Shown: positions 53,151 to 61,674 of the stretch, in pieces
Numbering within the stretch: position 1 is the first letter of the stretch
Layout: every line of letters begins with the position of its first letter
Assembly (NCBI GenBank): GCA_047602125.1
Contig: JASGIB010000001.1
Span: 1,054,001-1,118,000, forward strand
Length of the DNA: 64,000 nt
From: Pseudoluteimonas sp047602125
Lineage (GTDB): Bacteria > Pseudomonadota > Gammaproteobacteria > Xanthomonadales > Xanthomonadaceae
Direction: 5' to 3'
The notes under the pieces: generated by a model
The model's database searches: none
Told to the model about the DNA's origin: nothing
What the model saw: only the letters and a program-made list of their open reading frames with translations
Made by a program: the position numbers and the translations under genes

Positions 53151-53456
53151 TCAGTGCGCGGAAGCCGCCGGGCCGGGTTCGTGGCCGTAGCCGGCCGCGC
53201 GCGACAACTTCCACGCGTCGGCGAAACGGCTGGTCGCGGCGAGCAGGTCGGGCTTGCCGGCGCGCAGCGCATGAAAGCGCTGCGTGTCCAGCTGCACCGC
53301 GCCGCAATCGTTCATCGCACGGGTGCCCGAGGTAGCGACGAGCTGCCGCGTGGGCGTCGCGCCCGGCGCCGGGCGGATCGGCGCTTCGGGGACGGGTTGG
53401 CTGGCGAAGGCTAAGCCGATCCAGGACAGCGCAATGAGCAGGACGATGCGGTGCAT
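53151..53456 (-). CDS. Small hypothetical exported protein
   Basis: 101 residues. Signal peptide ends FASQ (about residue 19), a Pro-rich linker, then NDCGAVQLDTQRFHALRAGK and ATSRFADAWKLSRAAGYG. No family recognised. Same strand and close spacing as DUF1993 (46 bp), so perhaps one transcript. Confidence 0.6.
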   Translation of the reverse strand: MHRIVLLIALSWIGLAFASQPVPEAPIRPAPGATPTRQLVATSGTRAMNDCGAVQLDTQRFHALRAGKPDLLAATSRFADAWKLSRAAGYGHEPGPAASAH

Positions 53457-53514
53457 GGCGATTCCACCGATGGACTGGGGCGAACCCTACCCCTGCCGCG
53501 ATGCGCGCGCCCGC

Positions 53515-54060
53515 TCATTGCGACGCATGCCGGAACAACGCCGACGAAAGCAGCCAGGGCGCGACGAACAGGGCGCTGAACACCGCGCCGCGAGCATCCG
53601 CGCCGATGGCGAATGCCGCCGCGGCCACCAGCGCCTGTGCGAACGCAGCCGCGAGCATCGCCCTGGCCATGCCTGCCGCGCGCAGTTTCGCCAGGACGGC
53701 GCCGACGCCGGCGACGACGAGCACGCCGGCGAACAGCAGGTTGAAGGGATTGCCCTCGCTGCCGACCATGCCGACGGCGAGGTTGGCCCAGGCCGTGAGG
53801 AAACCGGTCGCGACCGCGATGCCCGCCGCGGCGCGGTAACGGATGTCGCCGTCCTTCCGCGCCGCCAGCTCATACAGGCCGCAGGCGGCGGCGAGCATCG
53901 CGCCGAACACGGCGAAATCCATCGCGCTCCAGTCCACGCCACCGGCGTGGAAGCGCATCGCCACCGCCGGCAACAGCAGCAACAGCGTCGCGCCGCCCCA
54001 GATCGCCGGCCGCAGGCGGTTGCCGCGCGCTTCGATTCCCGGTCCCGTCGTTTCGTCCAT
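53515..54060 (-). CDS. Hypothetical membrane protein with five helices
   Basis: 181 residues, about five hydrophobic segments from residue 18 onward (ATLLLLLPAVAM, DFAVFGAMLAAACGLYELAA, ATGFLTAWANLAVGMVGSEG, NLLFAGVLVVAGVGAVLA, AQALVAAAAFAIGA). ATG 54060 was chosen over an ATG 6 nt upstream because GGAG then has proper spacing. Divergent from a MarR gene with 145 bp between, so it may be the MarR target. Confidence 0.72.
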   Translation of the reverse strand: MDETTGPGIEARGNRLRPAIWGGATLLLLLPAVAMRFHAGGVDWSAMDFAVFGAMLAAACGLYELAARKDGDIRYRAAAGIAVATGFLTAWANLAVGMVGSEGNPFNLLFAGVLVVAGVGAVLAKLRAAGMARAMLAAAFAQALVAAAAFAIGADARGAVFSALFVAPWLLSSALFRHASQ

Positions 54061-54161
54061 GGCCATCTCCCGTTTCCACGAAGCTTGCGCCCCGCAGGTG
54101 AACGCCGGACGGCCCCTGCGTGAAGCGGGGAAGAAGTCCGGGCGCGATTGACGACGGCCAT

Positions 54162-54185
54162 TTGGTAAATTAAATTGACTATCAA
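54162..54185. promoter_or_regulatory. AT-rich operator-like region before the second MarR gene
   Basis: TTGGTAAATTAAATTGACTA followed by TCAA: ends TTGGTA and TATCAA are near-mirror images around an AT-rich core in an otherwise GC-rich region, 21 bp before the MarR start. Position and composition suit a promoter with an autoregulatory site. Confidence 0.5.
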
Positions 54186-54205
54186 GCAGATTGCCGGAAA
54201 TCGCC

Positions 54206-54688
54206 ATGCCCGACGAGGCACCCTGGTACGAGGTCGTCTCCATCCCCGCCCTGCTGCGGCATGCGCGCCACACCTACGGCACGGCGATGCGCGAGGCGCT
54301 GGAAGCCGCCGGCCACGACGACATCCCCAGGAACGGGCTCTACGTGATCGGCGGGCTGGCGCTGGGCGCGGGCGACGTGCCGTTGTCGGTGCTGATCCGC
54401 GACCTGCGCATTTCCAAGCAGGCCGCCGGGCAACTGGTCGATGCGCTGGTCGAACGCGGCTACCTCGAACGCGCGCAGGATCCGGGCGACCGCCGCCGGC
54501 AGGTGCTCGCGCTCACCGCGCGCGGGCGCGCCGCCGCCGTAGCGCAGGCCGCGGCGACCCGGCGGATCGACGCACGACTGGCCGAACGCGCCGGAGAATC
54601 CGGCCCCGGCAGGCTGCGCAAGCTGCTTGCCGCATTGATCGCCATCGGCCATGAAGACGACGCCGCGCGCGACGGAGACAACGCATGA
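54206..54688 (+). CDS. MarR-family transcriptional regulator
   Basis: 160 residues. Recognition region VLIRDLRISKQAAGQLVDAL and wing RAQDPGDRRRQVLALTARG mark a MarR winged helix; dimerisation helices at both ends. ATG 54206 is preferred over a TTG 15 nt upstream. It overlaps the VOC gene by 4 bp and diverges from a membrane protein gene. Ligand unknown. Confidence 0.86.
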   Translation: MPDEAPWYEVVSIPALLRHARHTYGTAMREALEAAGHDDIPRNGLYVIGGLALGAGDVPLSVLIRDLRISKQAAGQLVDALVERGYLERAQDPGDRRRQVLALTARGRAAAVAQAAATRRIDARLAERAGESGPGRLRKLLAALIAIGHEDDAARDGDNA

Positions 54689-55065
54689 GCATCGCCGCCG
54701 CCATCGCGCAACTGTGCACCATCGACCTCGAGGGTTCGATCCGCTTCTACGTCGAAACGCTGGGCATGCGGCTCGCCTTCCGCCACGGCGATTTCTACGC
54801 CGGCATCGAGGCGGACGCACAGCCGTTCCACCTCAAGCAGGTAGGCGAAGTCGATCCGTCCATCGCCGCGGTGCGCGAAGGCGGGCATTTCCACCTGTAT
54901 TTTGAATGCGACGACGTCGACGCGCTCGCGGCGCGGTTCGAACGCAAGGGCGTCCGCTTCGTCGACCTGCCGGGCGATACCGGCTGGGGAACGCGCGAGT
55001 TCGTGATCGAGGACGACCAGGGCCATACCCTGTATTTCGGCCAGCCGCTTTCGTCCCCGGGCTGA
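54685..55065 (+). CDS. VOC (glyoxalase-like) superfamily protein
   Basis: 126 residues. LCTIDLEGSIRFYVETLGMR starts the first beta-alpha-beta-beta-beta module; GGHFHLYFECDDVDALAARF and GTREFVIEDDQGHTLYFGQP carry the usual His and Glu metal ligand positions. Possible roles include glyoxalase I-like or drug-binding functions. Coupled to the MarR gene by an ATGA overlap, so likely under its control. Confidence 0.85.
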   Translation: MSIAAAIAQLCTIDLEGSIRFYVETLGMRLAFRHGDFYAGIEADAQPFHLKQVGEVDPSIAAVREGGHFHLYFECDDVDALAARFERKGVRFVDLPGDTGWGTREFVIEDDQGHTLYFGQPLSSPG

Positions 55066-55217
55066 TCGCCGCGGCCCACGCCGGGCCGCGATCCGGGCAC
55101 GATGGCACGAAACCGGCCCCCTGTCATCGGCTTGCGCGGCTGCGTGCCTCCGGTAGATTCCGGGGCAAGGGACGGCCACCGCCGCCCCGGGTGAATGGAA
55201 TCCGTGCATACGGGGGC

Positions 55218-56615
55218 ATGGACCGGGCAATGGCGGGACAGGAAGTCGACAACGCGGGAAAAACCGGCATCGAGGCCTTGAAGCGCCGCGAAGCCGAAGT
55301 CGAGCAGCGCGAAGCCATGCTGCGGAACATGTTCGACGTGAGCATGGACTGCATCAAGCTCATCGGCCTGGACGGCAACCTCCTGCGCATCAACCGCGCC
55401 GGCTCCATCGCGCTGGGCGTTCCCGAACAACCCTCGCCCCCGCCGCCCTGGTTATCGCTGCTGCCGGAAGAATTGCGGGAGGACGGCGAAGCCGCGCTCG
55501 CCATTGTCCGCACCGGGGTTTCGGTGCGCTTCCCCGGCTACAGCCTGGACGACGACGGGCGGTTCCGGCATTGGGACAACATGCTGAACCCGATGCTCGA
55601 TGGCGACGGCCGCACCGCATCCATCCTCTGCGTCTCGCGCGATGTCACCGCCATGCACGAAGCGCTGCAGCGCCGCAACGAAAGCGAGGAACGGCTGGCC
55701 ATCGCCGCGCGCGTCGGCGGGCTCGGCATCTGGGATTACGACATCCGCAACGACCGGCTCTACTGCGACGATTCCTGGCACCGGATCATGGGGCGCGATC
55801 CACGGCGCCCGATTTCCTCCATTGCCGAATTCCGTCCCTTCATCCATCCGGACGACGTGGACAAGGCCACCGACGTCCGGCGCGCGCTGACCGCACAGGA
55901 AGCCCCGGACCAGGATTATTCGACCGTGTTCCGGATCGTGCGCCCGGACGGCGAAGTCCGCTGGGTGCGCTCGGTCGCCTACCTGAAGCACGAAAGCGGC
56001 GAGCCCGTGCGCGCGGTCGGCTTCGTCAGCGACATCACCGAGGCCCGGCACGGCCAGCTCGCGCAGCGCGATGCCTATCGTGCGCTGGAAAGCGAACGCA
56101 TGAGCCTGGCACGCAAGCTGCTGGAGGATCCGCTCACCGGCATCGCCAACCGCCGCCACCTCGACAGCGAACTCGCCTACCACTGCCTGCAGGCGACCGA
56201 GTCGGGCGAACCGCTGTGCATCGGCATGGTCGACGTCGACCACTTCAAGCAGTTCAACGACAGCTACGGCCACCTCGACGGCGACGCCGCGTTGCGGCGC
56301 ATCGCCAACGCGCTGCAAGCGGTCGCGCGGCAATCGGATTGCGTCGCCCGCTTCGGGGGCGAGGAATTCTCGTTCTTGTTGCCAGGCACCTTCGATCCAC
56401 TGTCCTTCCTCGAACGTTTCACCGCCGCGATCGCCGCGCTCGCGATCCCGCACGAGGATTCGCCGACCGGTTTCCTGACCGTGAGTTGCGGCGCCATCGT
56501 CGTTCGCGGCGGCGACCTCTCGCCAAAGCGCCTGCTGCAACTGGGCGACGAGGCGCTGTACGCGGCCAAGCAGGCGGGGCGGAACCGCTACGTGATCCGC
56601 ACCATCGAAGGTTGA
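55218..56615 (+). CDS. PAS-PAS-GGDEF diguanylate cyclase
   Basis: 465 residues. A short coiled coil (ALKRREAEVEQREAMLRNM), first PAS at about 30-150 (LDGNLLRINRAGSIALGV), second PAS/PAC at about 160-285 (GGLGIWDYDIRNDRLYCDDS, VRWVRSVAYLKHESGEPVRA), then GGDEF at about 310-465. The active site is complete, CVARFGGEEFSFLLPG, and an inhibitory I-site RQSD sits five residues before GGEEF. PLTGIANRRHLDSEL and GMVDVDHFKQFNDSYGHLDG bind GTP and metal. Cytosolic, makes c-di-GMP. Start at 55218; an ATG four codons later is also possible. Confidence 0.93.
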   Translation: MDRAMAGQEVDNAGKTGIEALKRREAEVEQREAMLRNMFDVSMDCIKLIGLDGNLLRINRAGSIALGVPEQPSPPPPWLSLLPEELREDGEAALAIVRTGVSVRFPGYSLDDDGRFRHWDNMLNPMLDGDGRTASILCVSRDVTAMHEALQRRNESEERLAIAARVGGLGIWDYDIRNDRLYCDDSWHRIMGRDPRRPISSIAEFRPFIHPDDVDKATDVRRALTAQEAPDQDYSTVFRIVRPDGEVRWVRSVAYLKHESGEPVRAVGFVSDITEARHGQLAQRDAYRALESERMSLARKLLEDPLTGIANRRHLDSELAYHCLQATESGEPLCIGMVDVDHFKQFNDSYGHLDGDAALRRIANALQAVARQSDCVARFGGEEFSFLLPGTFDPLSFLERFTAAIAALAIPHEDSPTGFLTVSCGAIVVRGGDLSPKRLLQLGDEALYAAKQAGRNRYVIRTIEG

Positions 56616-56634
56616 CCACGCCGAACCCCGGTCA

Positions 56635-57273
56635 TCAGCGAGCGGCGAGCGGCCTCGCCTCGACGCTGGCTTCCAGCGCCCGCCACAGGCGCGCGGTTTC
56701 CGCGGCGTCGAGCAGGCCGTCGCCATCCTCGTCGACGTTGACGAGTCCTTGCGGATAGCGCGCGTCGGCGTTCTCCATGTAGAACACGATGACTTCGTGC
56801 ATCCCCGCCGGATCGGCGACGCGCGCCAACCGCGCGACATGCCAGTAACGCGCCGGCTGCAGGCCGTGCTGCAGCAGCGCGGCGCGGGTGCGTGCTGCCT
56901 CGAGTCCCGGCGCGCGTTCGGCCGCCAGTACGTCGTCGTAGGCGTAGGCGCCGGAACGATAGACATCCGGGCCGAGGCTGCGTGGCGGCTTCGGCGGGAA
57001 CACGAAACGGAAATCCGACCCGGGTTGCACGGTTTCGAACTGCAGCACCAGCATGCGCCGCACCACGCCGTCGCGCGCCTCGACGAACAGCCGGCGATCG
57101 GCATCGGTCTTGCCTTCGATCGGGAACCGCATCGGCGGCAATGCCGCCAGCGCGGGATCCACCCGGAACGCGAGCGCCGGATCCGCGAGCGACGCGACCC
57201 GGTGCGCGCCGGATGCGCATGCGGTCGCCGCCATGCAGGACAACAGCAATGCCAATGCGTGCCAAGGCTTCAT
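56635..57273 (-). CDS. Hypothetical lipoprotein with an EF-hand-like calcium loop
   Basis: 212 residues. Lipobox TACA region (Cys18 in CMAATACASG). FPIEGKTDADRRLFVEARDG and the C-terminal VNVDEDGDGLLDAAETARLW, where DEDGDGLLDAAE fits a calcium-binding EF-hand loop. The middle (PKPPRSLGPDVYRSGAYAYD) is of unknown type. ATG at 57273 gives a proper signal peptide. Confidence 0.7.
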   Translation of the reverse strand: MKPWHALALLLSCMAATACASGAHRVASLADPALAFRVDPALAALPPMRFPIEGKTDADRRLFVEARDGVVRRMLVLQFETVQPGSDFRFVFPPKPPRSLGPDVYRSGAYAYDDVLAAERAPGLEAARTRAALLQHGLQPARYWHVARLARVADPAGMHEVIVFYMENADARYPQGLVNVDEDGDGLLDAAETARLWRALEASVEARPLAAR

Positions 57274-57375
57274 CGTCGCGCCTCCGTGGATCGGCGCATC
57301 GTGTGGCACCGTGGCCAATGCGAACGCCTGCCGGAAGTCATTCCTACGCCGGCCGGCCTTGCGCGCGGCGCGTGC

Positions 57376-58028
57376 TCAGGCGATCAGCAACAGCGAGATC
57401 GCGACGATCGCCAGCGTGGTGAGGAGGAAGGAAGCGCAGACCAGCGCAAGCGCACCGCCCCAGCCAGAATGGTGCAGCGCGCGATAGGCGGCCGCGCGCG
57501 CGACGATGTACCAGCCGACGGCGAAGGCCATTAGGCCGAACGCCGGCCATCGCGCCCCGGTCCGCGCCAACAGCTCGCCCGCCGAAAACAGGACAACGAA
57601 CGGACAGACCAGGAAGGCCTGGATCGAGAACGGCTCGCGCAGGCTGTCGCGGGTGATCGGATGCCGCTCCTGGAGCAGCGTGCCGAGCGCCGCGCCCAGC
57701 GCGTAAATGCAGAACACCGCCGAGCGCGTCAGCAGCAAGCCCTGTTCGCTGCCGAACAGGAGCTGCGCCACCGGCGAATCGAGCGACGGCATCGGCAACC
57801 GCGACGACAGCTCCAGCACGTGCGCGAGCACCACCGACAGGATCAGCATCAGCACCGGGCGATGGTTTCCTGGAATTGCCGGTCCGGTTCCTGCTGCAGT
57901 TCCATGCGCGTGTAGCGCGCGATCGCGCCCGGATGGAACAGGATCCGCCACAGCGTGCGCGGGTAGAACACCAGCCAGCCGACGAGTTCGTAGAGGAATT
58001 CCTCCAGCGAACGCAGCAGTCGCATCAT
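57376..58028 (-). pseudogene. Membrane protein gene broken by a -1 frameshift
   Basis: The 5' part encodes RLLRSLEEFLYELVGWLVFY and PRTLWRILFHPGAIARYTRM, ending in frame at QFQETIARC. The following helices (VLMLILSVVLAHVLELSSRL onward, four more segments to ISLLLIA) are in another frame. Adding one C to the run at about 57856-57858 joins them as ETIA-PVLMLIL. The span is 653 nt, one short of a multiple of three. Either a sequencing error in a homopolymer or a true inactivation. The intact product would be about 217 residues with five helices; no function recognised. AGGA 5 nt before ATG 58028 supports the start. Confidence 0.8.
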
Positions 58029-58160
58029 GTCCATCCTGGTTCCCCGAATCCGGCGGCCTGCGGCGGCTTATCGCCAAGCCGCGCGGCGCATGCCGCCTTC
58101 ACGCCCGCCGAACCCGGCCTGCGGCCTGCTGCTCGCCTGCGAACGACGAGGAACACGGCC

Positions 58161-58289
58161 ATGGTCGCCAAGATCACGATCTCCCTGTGGCACGACAAGG
58201 ACGCCGCGGCCAAGCGCGCGTTCGACGCGATGATGGCGATGAAGAAGATCGACGTCGCCGCGATCGAGGCCGCGGCCGCCGGGCGATGA
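58161..58289 (+). CDS. 42-residue remnant of a PhnB-like VOC protein (internal deletion)
   Basis: The product starts VAKITISLWHDKDAAAKRAF and ends DAMMAMKKIDVAAIEAAAAG. The start resembles the first strand of PhnB/3-demethylubiquinone-methyltransferase-like VOC proteins (KITPFLWF), the end resembles their last helix (MxxMKKIDIAAL). The whole middle, about 110 residues, is missing without a frame break. It has GAGGA and ATG in good position and overlaps the next gene by 4 bp, so it may still be translated and drive coupling. Confidence 0.6.
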   Translation: MVAKITISLWHDKDAAAKRAFDAMMAMKKIDVAAIEAAAAGR

Positions 58290-59158
58290 TCGCTGCGCGT
58301 GGTTTCGGTCGGGCGGCCTTGCTCGTTGCGGCACTGCTCGGCTTGGCTGCCTGCTCCGGCATGGCACCGAAGCAGGCGCACGTGCTGCGGGTGATGACCT
58401 TCAACGTGCGCGTGCCGGTCGCCAGCGACGGCGCGAACGACTGGACGCACCGACGCGCCCTCGCGGCCGAGGTGATCCGCGCCGAGGCCCCGGACGTGAT
58501 CGGCACGCAGGAACTCGTCAAGCAGCAAGGCGACGACCTCGTCGCCGCACTGCCCGGCTACCGCTGGTTCGGGCGCGGCCGGCGCGGTGGCGACGGCGAC
58601 GAACACATGGGCGTGCTCTACCGCGGCGACCGCCTGCGCGTACTCGCGTCCGGCGATTTCTGGCTGTCGGACACGCCCGACGTGCCGGGCAGCATCAGTT
58701 GGGGCCATCCCTATCCGCGCATGGTCACGTGGGCGCGCTTCGAGCGCATCGCCGATGGCCTGCGCTTCACCCTGTTCGACACGCACCTGCCCTACCGCGA
58801 CGAGGACGACACCGCACGCCTGAAATGCGCGCAGCTGATCGTGCGCCGCATTCGCGCGCTGCCGCCCGACGAACCGGTGGTGCTGACCGGCGATTTCAAC
58901 ACGACCCCGGACAGCGGTACGCACGCGGCATTGACCGCGCTGCTCGCCGACGCGTGGCTGGCGACCGATGCGCACGACGGACCCGACGCGACCTTCCATG
59001 GTTTCAGCGGAACTCCCGACCACCGCATCGACTGGATCCTGGTGCGTGGCTTCACGGTGCGACGTATCGCCACCGTCACCACCCACGACGGCGTGGTGTA
59101 CCCCTCCGACCATTTCCCGCTCGTCGCGGAGCTGGTGCCGGATCGACCGCGTGATTGA
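58286..59158 (+). CDS. Endonuclease/exonuclease/phosphatase-family lipoprotein
   Basis: 290 residues. Lipobox LAAC (Cys23). EEP motifs: VMTFNVRVPVASDGANDW, EAPDVIGTQELVKQQGDDL (metal Glu), PVVLTGDFNTTPDSGTHAAL (Asp, Asn) and the terminal SDHFPLVAELV (Asp-His). HRIDWILVRGF is the usual pre-final motif. Substrate could be DNA, phospholipid or phosphoester; a sphingomyelinase/deoxyribonuclease-like exported hydrolase is most likely. Starts within the remnant gene's stop. Confidence 0.88.
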   Translation: MIAARGFGRAALLVAALLGLAACSGMAPKQAHVLRVMTFNVRVPVASDGANDWTHRRALAAEVIRAEAPDVIGTQELVKQQGDDLVAALPGYRWFGRGRRGGDGDEHMGVLYRGDRLRVLASGDFWLSDTPDVPGSISWGHPYPRMVTWARFERIADGLRFTLFDTHLPYRDEDDTARLKCAQLIVRRIRALPPDEPVVLTGDFNTTPDSGTHAALTALLADAWLATDAHDGPDATFHGFSGTPDHRIDWILVRGFTVRRIATVTTHDGVVYPSDHFPLVAELVPDRPRD

Positions 59159-59432
59159 CGCCATCGCGCGGCGGAGGACCGGGCGCTACCCGGGTCGCGG
59201 ATAGAGTCGGGGATCGCCGGCAGCACCAGCAAGCCCATCGCTTCGTCGCCATCGACGCGAACCGCGGATGTGGAACGTCGATGCCGTGCCGGTCCGCGTT
59301 CGCATGTATTTCGCATCGCGCGCACGCCGCCAAACCGTGCATGAACGCGACCTGCCCCGCCAGTTCGCATTCACGCGTGCATCGCTTTCCCTCCGCAAGC
59401 ATGCCTGCAACGACCGCAACCGGTGCACGGCC
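59159..59432. other. 274-bp gap without a recognisable gene
   Basis: No ORF with family character, no terminator with a T run and no repeat family member was seen. An in-frame upward extension of the response regulator reaches 59268 (GTG/TTG-type residues), but lacks receiver character. It probably holds the promoter of the response regulator gene. Confidence 0.5.
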
Positions 59433-59837
59433 ATGCACGAGAACATCCTGATCGTCGACGACGAACCGCATCTCGCCTTCATGCTCGCGGACGTGCTGGC
59501 AGACGCCGGCTACGACGCGCACACCATCGACAACGGCCGCGACGCGCTGGAAACCGCGCACCGCGATCCGCCGGACCTGATGGTGCTGGACGTGCAGATG
59601 CCCGGCCTCGACGGCTTCGAGGTCGCGGCGCGGCTGAAGGCCGACCCGGCCACGGCCGCGATCCCGATCATCATGCTGTCGGCGATGGAAGGACGCGGCG
59701 CGCGCGTGATCGGGCTGGAAAGCGGCGCGGAGGAATACCTCGCCAAGCCGTTCGACCAGGCCGAATTGCTGGCGCGGATCCGCAACCTGCTGCGCCTGCG
59801 CGAGCGGGCGATGGATGCGGGCCGCCACGAACACTGA
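59433..59837 (+). CDS. Single-domain response regulator
   Basis: 134 residues: receiver only. ILIVDDEPHLAFML gives the acidic pocket, Asp53 in PDLMVLDVQMPGLDGFEVA is the phosphoacceptor, IIMLSAMEGRGARVIGLESG follows, and EEYLAKPFDQAELLARIRNL holds the Lys. No output domain, so it may act as a phosphate sink, a chemotaxis-like CheY or a partner of an unlinked kinase. No kinase lies nearby; the closest is the diguanylate cyclase 3 kb upstream. Confidence 0.9.
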   Translation: MHENILIVDDEPHLAFMLADVLADAGYDAHTIDNGRDALETAHRDPPDLMVLDVQMPGLDGFEVAARLKADPATAAIPIIMLSAMEGRGARVIGLESGAEEYLAKPFDQAELLARIRNLLRLRERAMDAGRHEH

Positions 59838-59878
59838 GCGCCGCGGCGCTTCGTTCCCCTTCTTCCCGAGGATCGACG

Positions 59879-60391
59879 ATGACCGATGAATTGAAGACCG
59901 TGCCGCATGTCGACCTCACGCGCTACCTCGGCACCTGGTACGAGATCGCGCGCAAGCCGATGCGTTACGAGGATGCAACCGCGCGCGACATCACCGCTAC
60001 CTACGAGCTCGATGGCGAGGGCGCGATCCGCGTGCTCAACAGCTGCATCGACGCGGACGGCAACGTGGACGTGGCCGAAGGCCAGGCCAGACCGGTCGAT
60101 GCGGGCAACGCCAGGCTGGAAGTGAGCTTCCTGCCGCAGGGCCTGCGCTGGATCCCCTTCGCCAAGGGCGATTACTGGATCCTGCGCCTGGACGAGGATT
60201 ACACCACCGCCCTCGTCGGCGAACCGGGCCGCAAATACCTGTGGCTGCTGCATCGCGCGCCGCAGATGGACTTCGCGGCCAAGCACGAATGGCTGGACTT
60301 CGCGCAACTGCGCGGATACGACCTCGACGACCTGATCTTCCCTTCGCAGAGCGGATCGGTACACCGCGAAGAGGAATTGGTCCCGCCTTGA
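59879..60391 (+). CDS. Lipocalin (Blc-like, no signal peptide visible)
   Basis: 170 residues. The lipocalin signature VDLTRYLGTWYEIARKPMRY is near the N terminus, with ITATYELDGEGAIRVLNSC, WIPFAKGDYWILRLDEDYT and LWLLHRAPQMD. Bacterial lipocalins of this type usually have a lipoprotein signal for the outer membrane; here the protein starts MTDELKTVP without one, which suggests a cytosolic form or an incorrect start. Binds lipids or lysophospholipids, often under stress. Confidence 0.9.
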   Translation: MTDELKTVPHVDLTRYLGTWYEIARKPMRYEDATARDITATYELDGEGAIRVLNSCIDADGNVDVAEGQARPVDAGNARLEVSFLPQGLRWIPFAKGDYWILRLDEDYTTALVGEPGRKYLWLLHRAPQMDFAAKHEWLDFAQLRGYDLDDLIFPSQSGSVHREEELVPP

Positions 60392-60454
60392 TCGCGTCAC
60401 GCCATCCGCACGGGCGACGCACTACCGTCCGCCTTCCCAAACAAGGAGTTCGCC

Positions 60455-60628
60455 ATGATCAAGTGGGCCATCATCTTCGCCGTCATCGGCCTCATCGCCG
60501 GCGCGCTGGGCTTCGGCGGCCTAGCGGGCGCCTCGATCGGAATCGCCAAATTCCTGTTCTTCGCCGGCATCGCCATCGCGGTGGTGCTGTTGATCCTCGG
60601 CATCACGGTCTTCAAGAAAGTCACCTGA
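60455..60628 (+). CDS. DUF1328 (YtjA-like) small membrane protein
   Basis: 57 residues. IKWAIIFAVIGLIAGALGFG then GLAGASIGIAKFLFFAGIAI are two transmembrane helices with the Gly-rich turn typical of DUF1328, ending VFKKVT. A strong AAGGAG stands before ATG 60455. Stress-associated, function unknown. Confidence 0.93.
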   Translation: MIKWAIIFAVIGLIAGALGFGGLAGASIGIAKFLFFAGIAIAVVLLILGITVFKKVT

Positions 60629-60654
60629 ACGGTTGGGCTCGTTCAGGCGAATCG

Positions 60655-60685
60655 CGAAGGCGGGCACTGTCCCGCCTTCGTTTTG
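60655..60685 (+). terminator. Rho-independent terminator of the DUF1328 gene
   Basis: CGAAGGCGGG/CCCGCCTTCG (60655-60664 with 60671-60680), 6-nt loop, followed by TTTTG. Lies 27 bp after the stop. Confidence 0.85.
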
Positions 60686-60821
60686 CCTGAACATCCGCGC
60701 GCATCGGCATGAATGGTTCAGACGCATGTGCGCGCCCTTCGCGTCGAGCGAACAATGCGCAGCGCAAGGTGGTCGTGCGACCGGAGGGCCGCATTCCATT
60801 CATCGAGAAGGATGTTCGAAC

Positions 60822-61010
60822 ATGACCACCCCCACCCAGAACCAGAACCAGAAGCCGCAGGACCAGGGCCAGCAGAACCAGGCCCGCAAGGACGACATGC
60901 AGAACACCGGCGCGCAGGCGAAGGACAAGCAGTCGCCGCCGGTCGACAAGTCCGCGGACAAGGACGTGGATCAGCGCCCGGATGCGCAGAAGCAGGACCA
61001 GAAGCACTGA
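60822..61010 (+). CDS. Small Gln/Asp/Lys-rich hydrophilic protein
   Basis: 62 residues, no hydrophobic segment. TTPTQNQNQKPQDQGQQNQA then KDDMQNTGAQAKDKQSPPVD and a charged tail. Composition suggests an intrinsically disordered, hydrophilin-like stress protein. A purine-rich GAGAAGGA lies 13 nt before ATG 60822, a little far for optimal translation. Own terminator follows. Confidence 0.65.
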   Translation: MTTPTQNQNQKPQDQGQQNQARKDDMQNTGAQAKDKQSPPVDKSADKDVDQRPDAQKQDQKH

Positions 61011-61033
61011 TCCGAAAGCGAGCGGTGCAAGCG

Positions 61034-61060
61034 AAAGGCGCGCAATTTGCGCGCCTTTTG
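61034..61060 (+). terminator. Rho-independent terminator after the Gln-rich gene
   Basis: AAAGGCGCGC/GCGCGCCTTT with AATTT loop (61034-61058), ending in TTTTG. Confidence 0.88.
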
Positions 61061-61295
61061 TTTTGCCGGCAGGAGGGCGTCCGCAAGCGCCAATGCGGAA
61101 TGCGGTACAGTGCGCGCACTGTTCAAGGCGGGATCACGGTACATCGTGGCCCGATGCGGTAGATCAGCCGGTTCCACGGCCACGCGGCCAGTTCCAGACG
61201 ATCCGCTCCATCGCTTCGCGTTACCCCTTGCTCGATACAGTCCGGCGTCGCTCCGTGCGCGCCGCGTTCCTTCCACTGTTCCAAGGAGTAACACC

Positions 61296-61508
61296 ATGTC
61301 CGATCGTCAAACCGGCACCGTCAAGTGGTTCAACGACGCCAAGGGTTTCGGCTTCATCACCCCGGCCGACGGCTCCGCCGATCTGTTCGTGCACTTCCGT
61401 TCGATCCAGGGCAGCGGCTTCAAGTCGTTGCAGGAAGGCCAGAAGGTGTCGTTCAAGGTCGTGCAGGGCCAGAAGGGTCTGCAGGCCGACGAAGTCCAGG
61501 CCGAGTAA
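61296..61508 (+). CDS. CspA-family cold shock protein
   Basis: 70 residues, single cold shock domain. TGTVKWFNDAKGFGFITP carries RNP1 (KGFGFI) and DLFVHFRSIQGSGFKSLQEG carries RNP2 (LFVHF). Binds single-stranded RNA and DNA, melts structures in mRNA. AAGGAG before ATG 61296. The gap of about 235 bp after the previous terminator leaves room for a long 5' leader of the type that controls cold shock genes, but I could not show a structure. Confidence 0.96.
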   Translation: MSDRQTGTVKWFNDAKGFGFITPADGSADLFVHFRSIQGSGFKSLQEGQKVSFKVVQGQKGLQADEVQAE

Positions 61509-61535
61509 TCGGCTTGCCGCATCCGCGGCAGCGAA

Positions 61536-61567
61536 AACCCCGCACGGCGACGTGCGGGGTTCTTTGT
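61536..61567 (+). terminator. Rho-independent terminator of the cold shock gene
   Basis: AACCCCGCAC/GTGCGGGGTT (61536-61545 with 61552-61561) followed by CTTTGTTTG. Confidence 0.85.
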
Positions 61568-61674
61568 TTGTGGCGTATGCATGCGGTCGCATGCGTGGAT
61601 GGTTCCCCCTTGAGGGGTGAGCGGGGATTCCGAGCAGCGAAGCTGCGAGCCCGCGAACGCCGAGCTTTGCTGTC

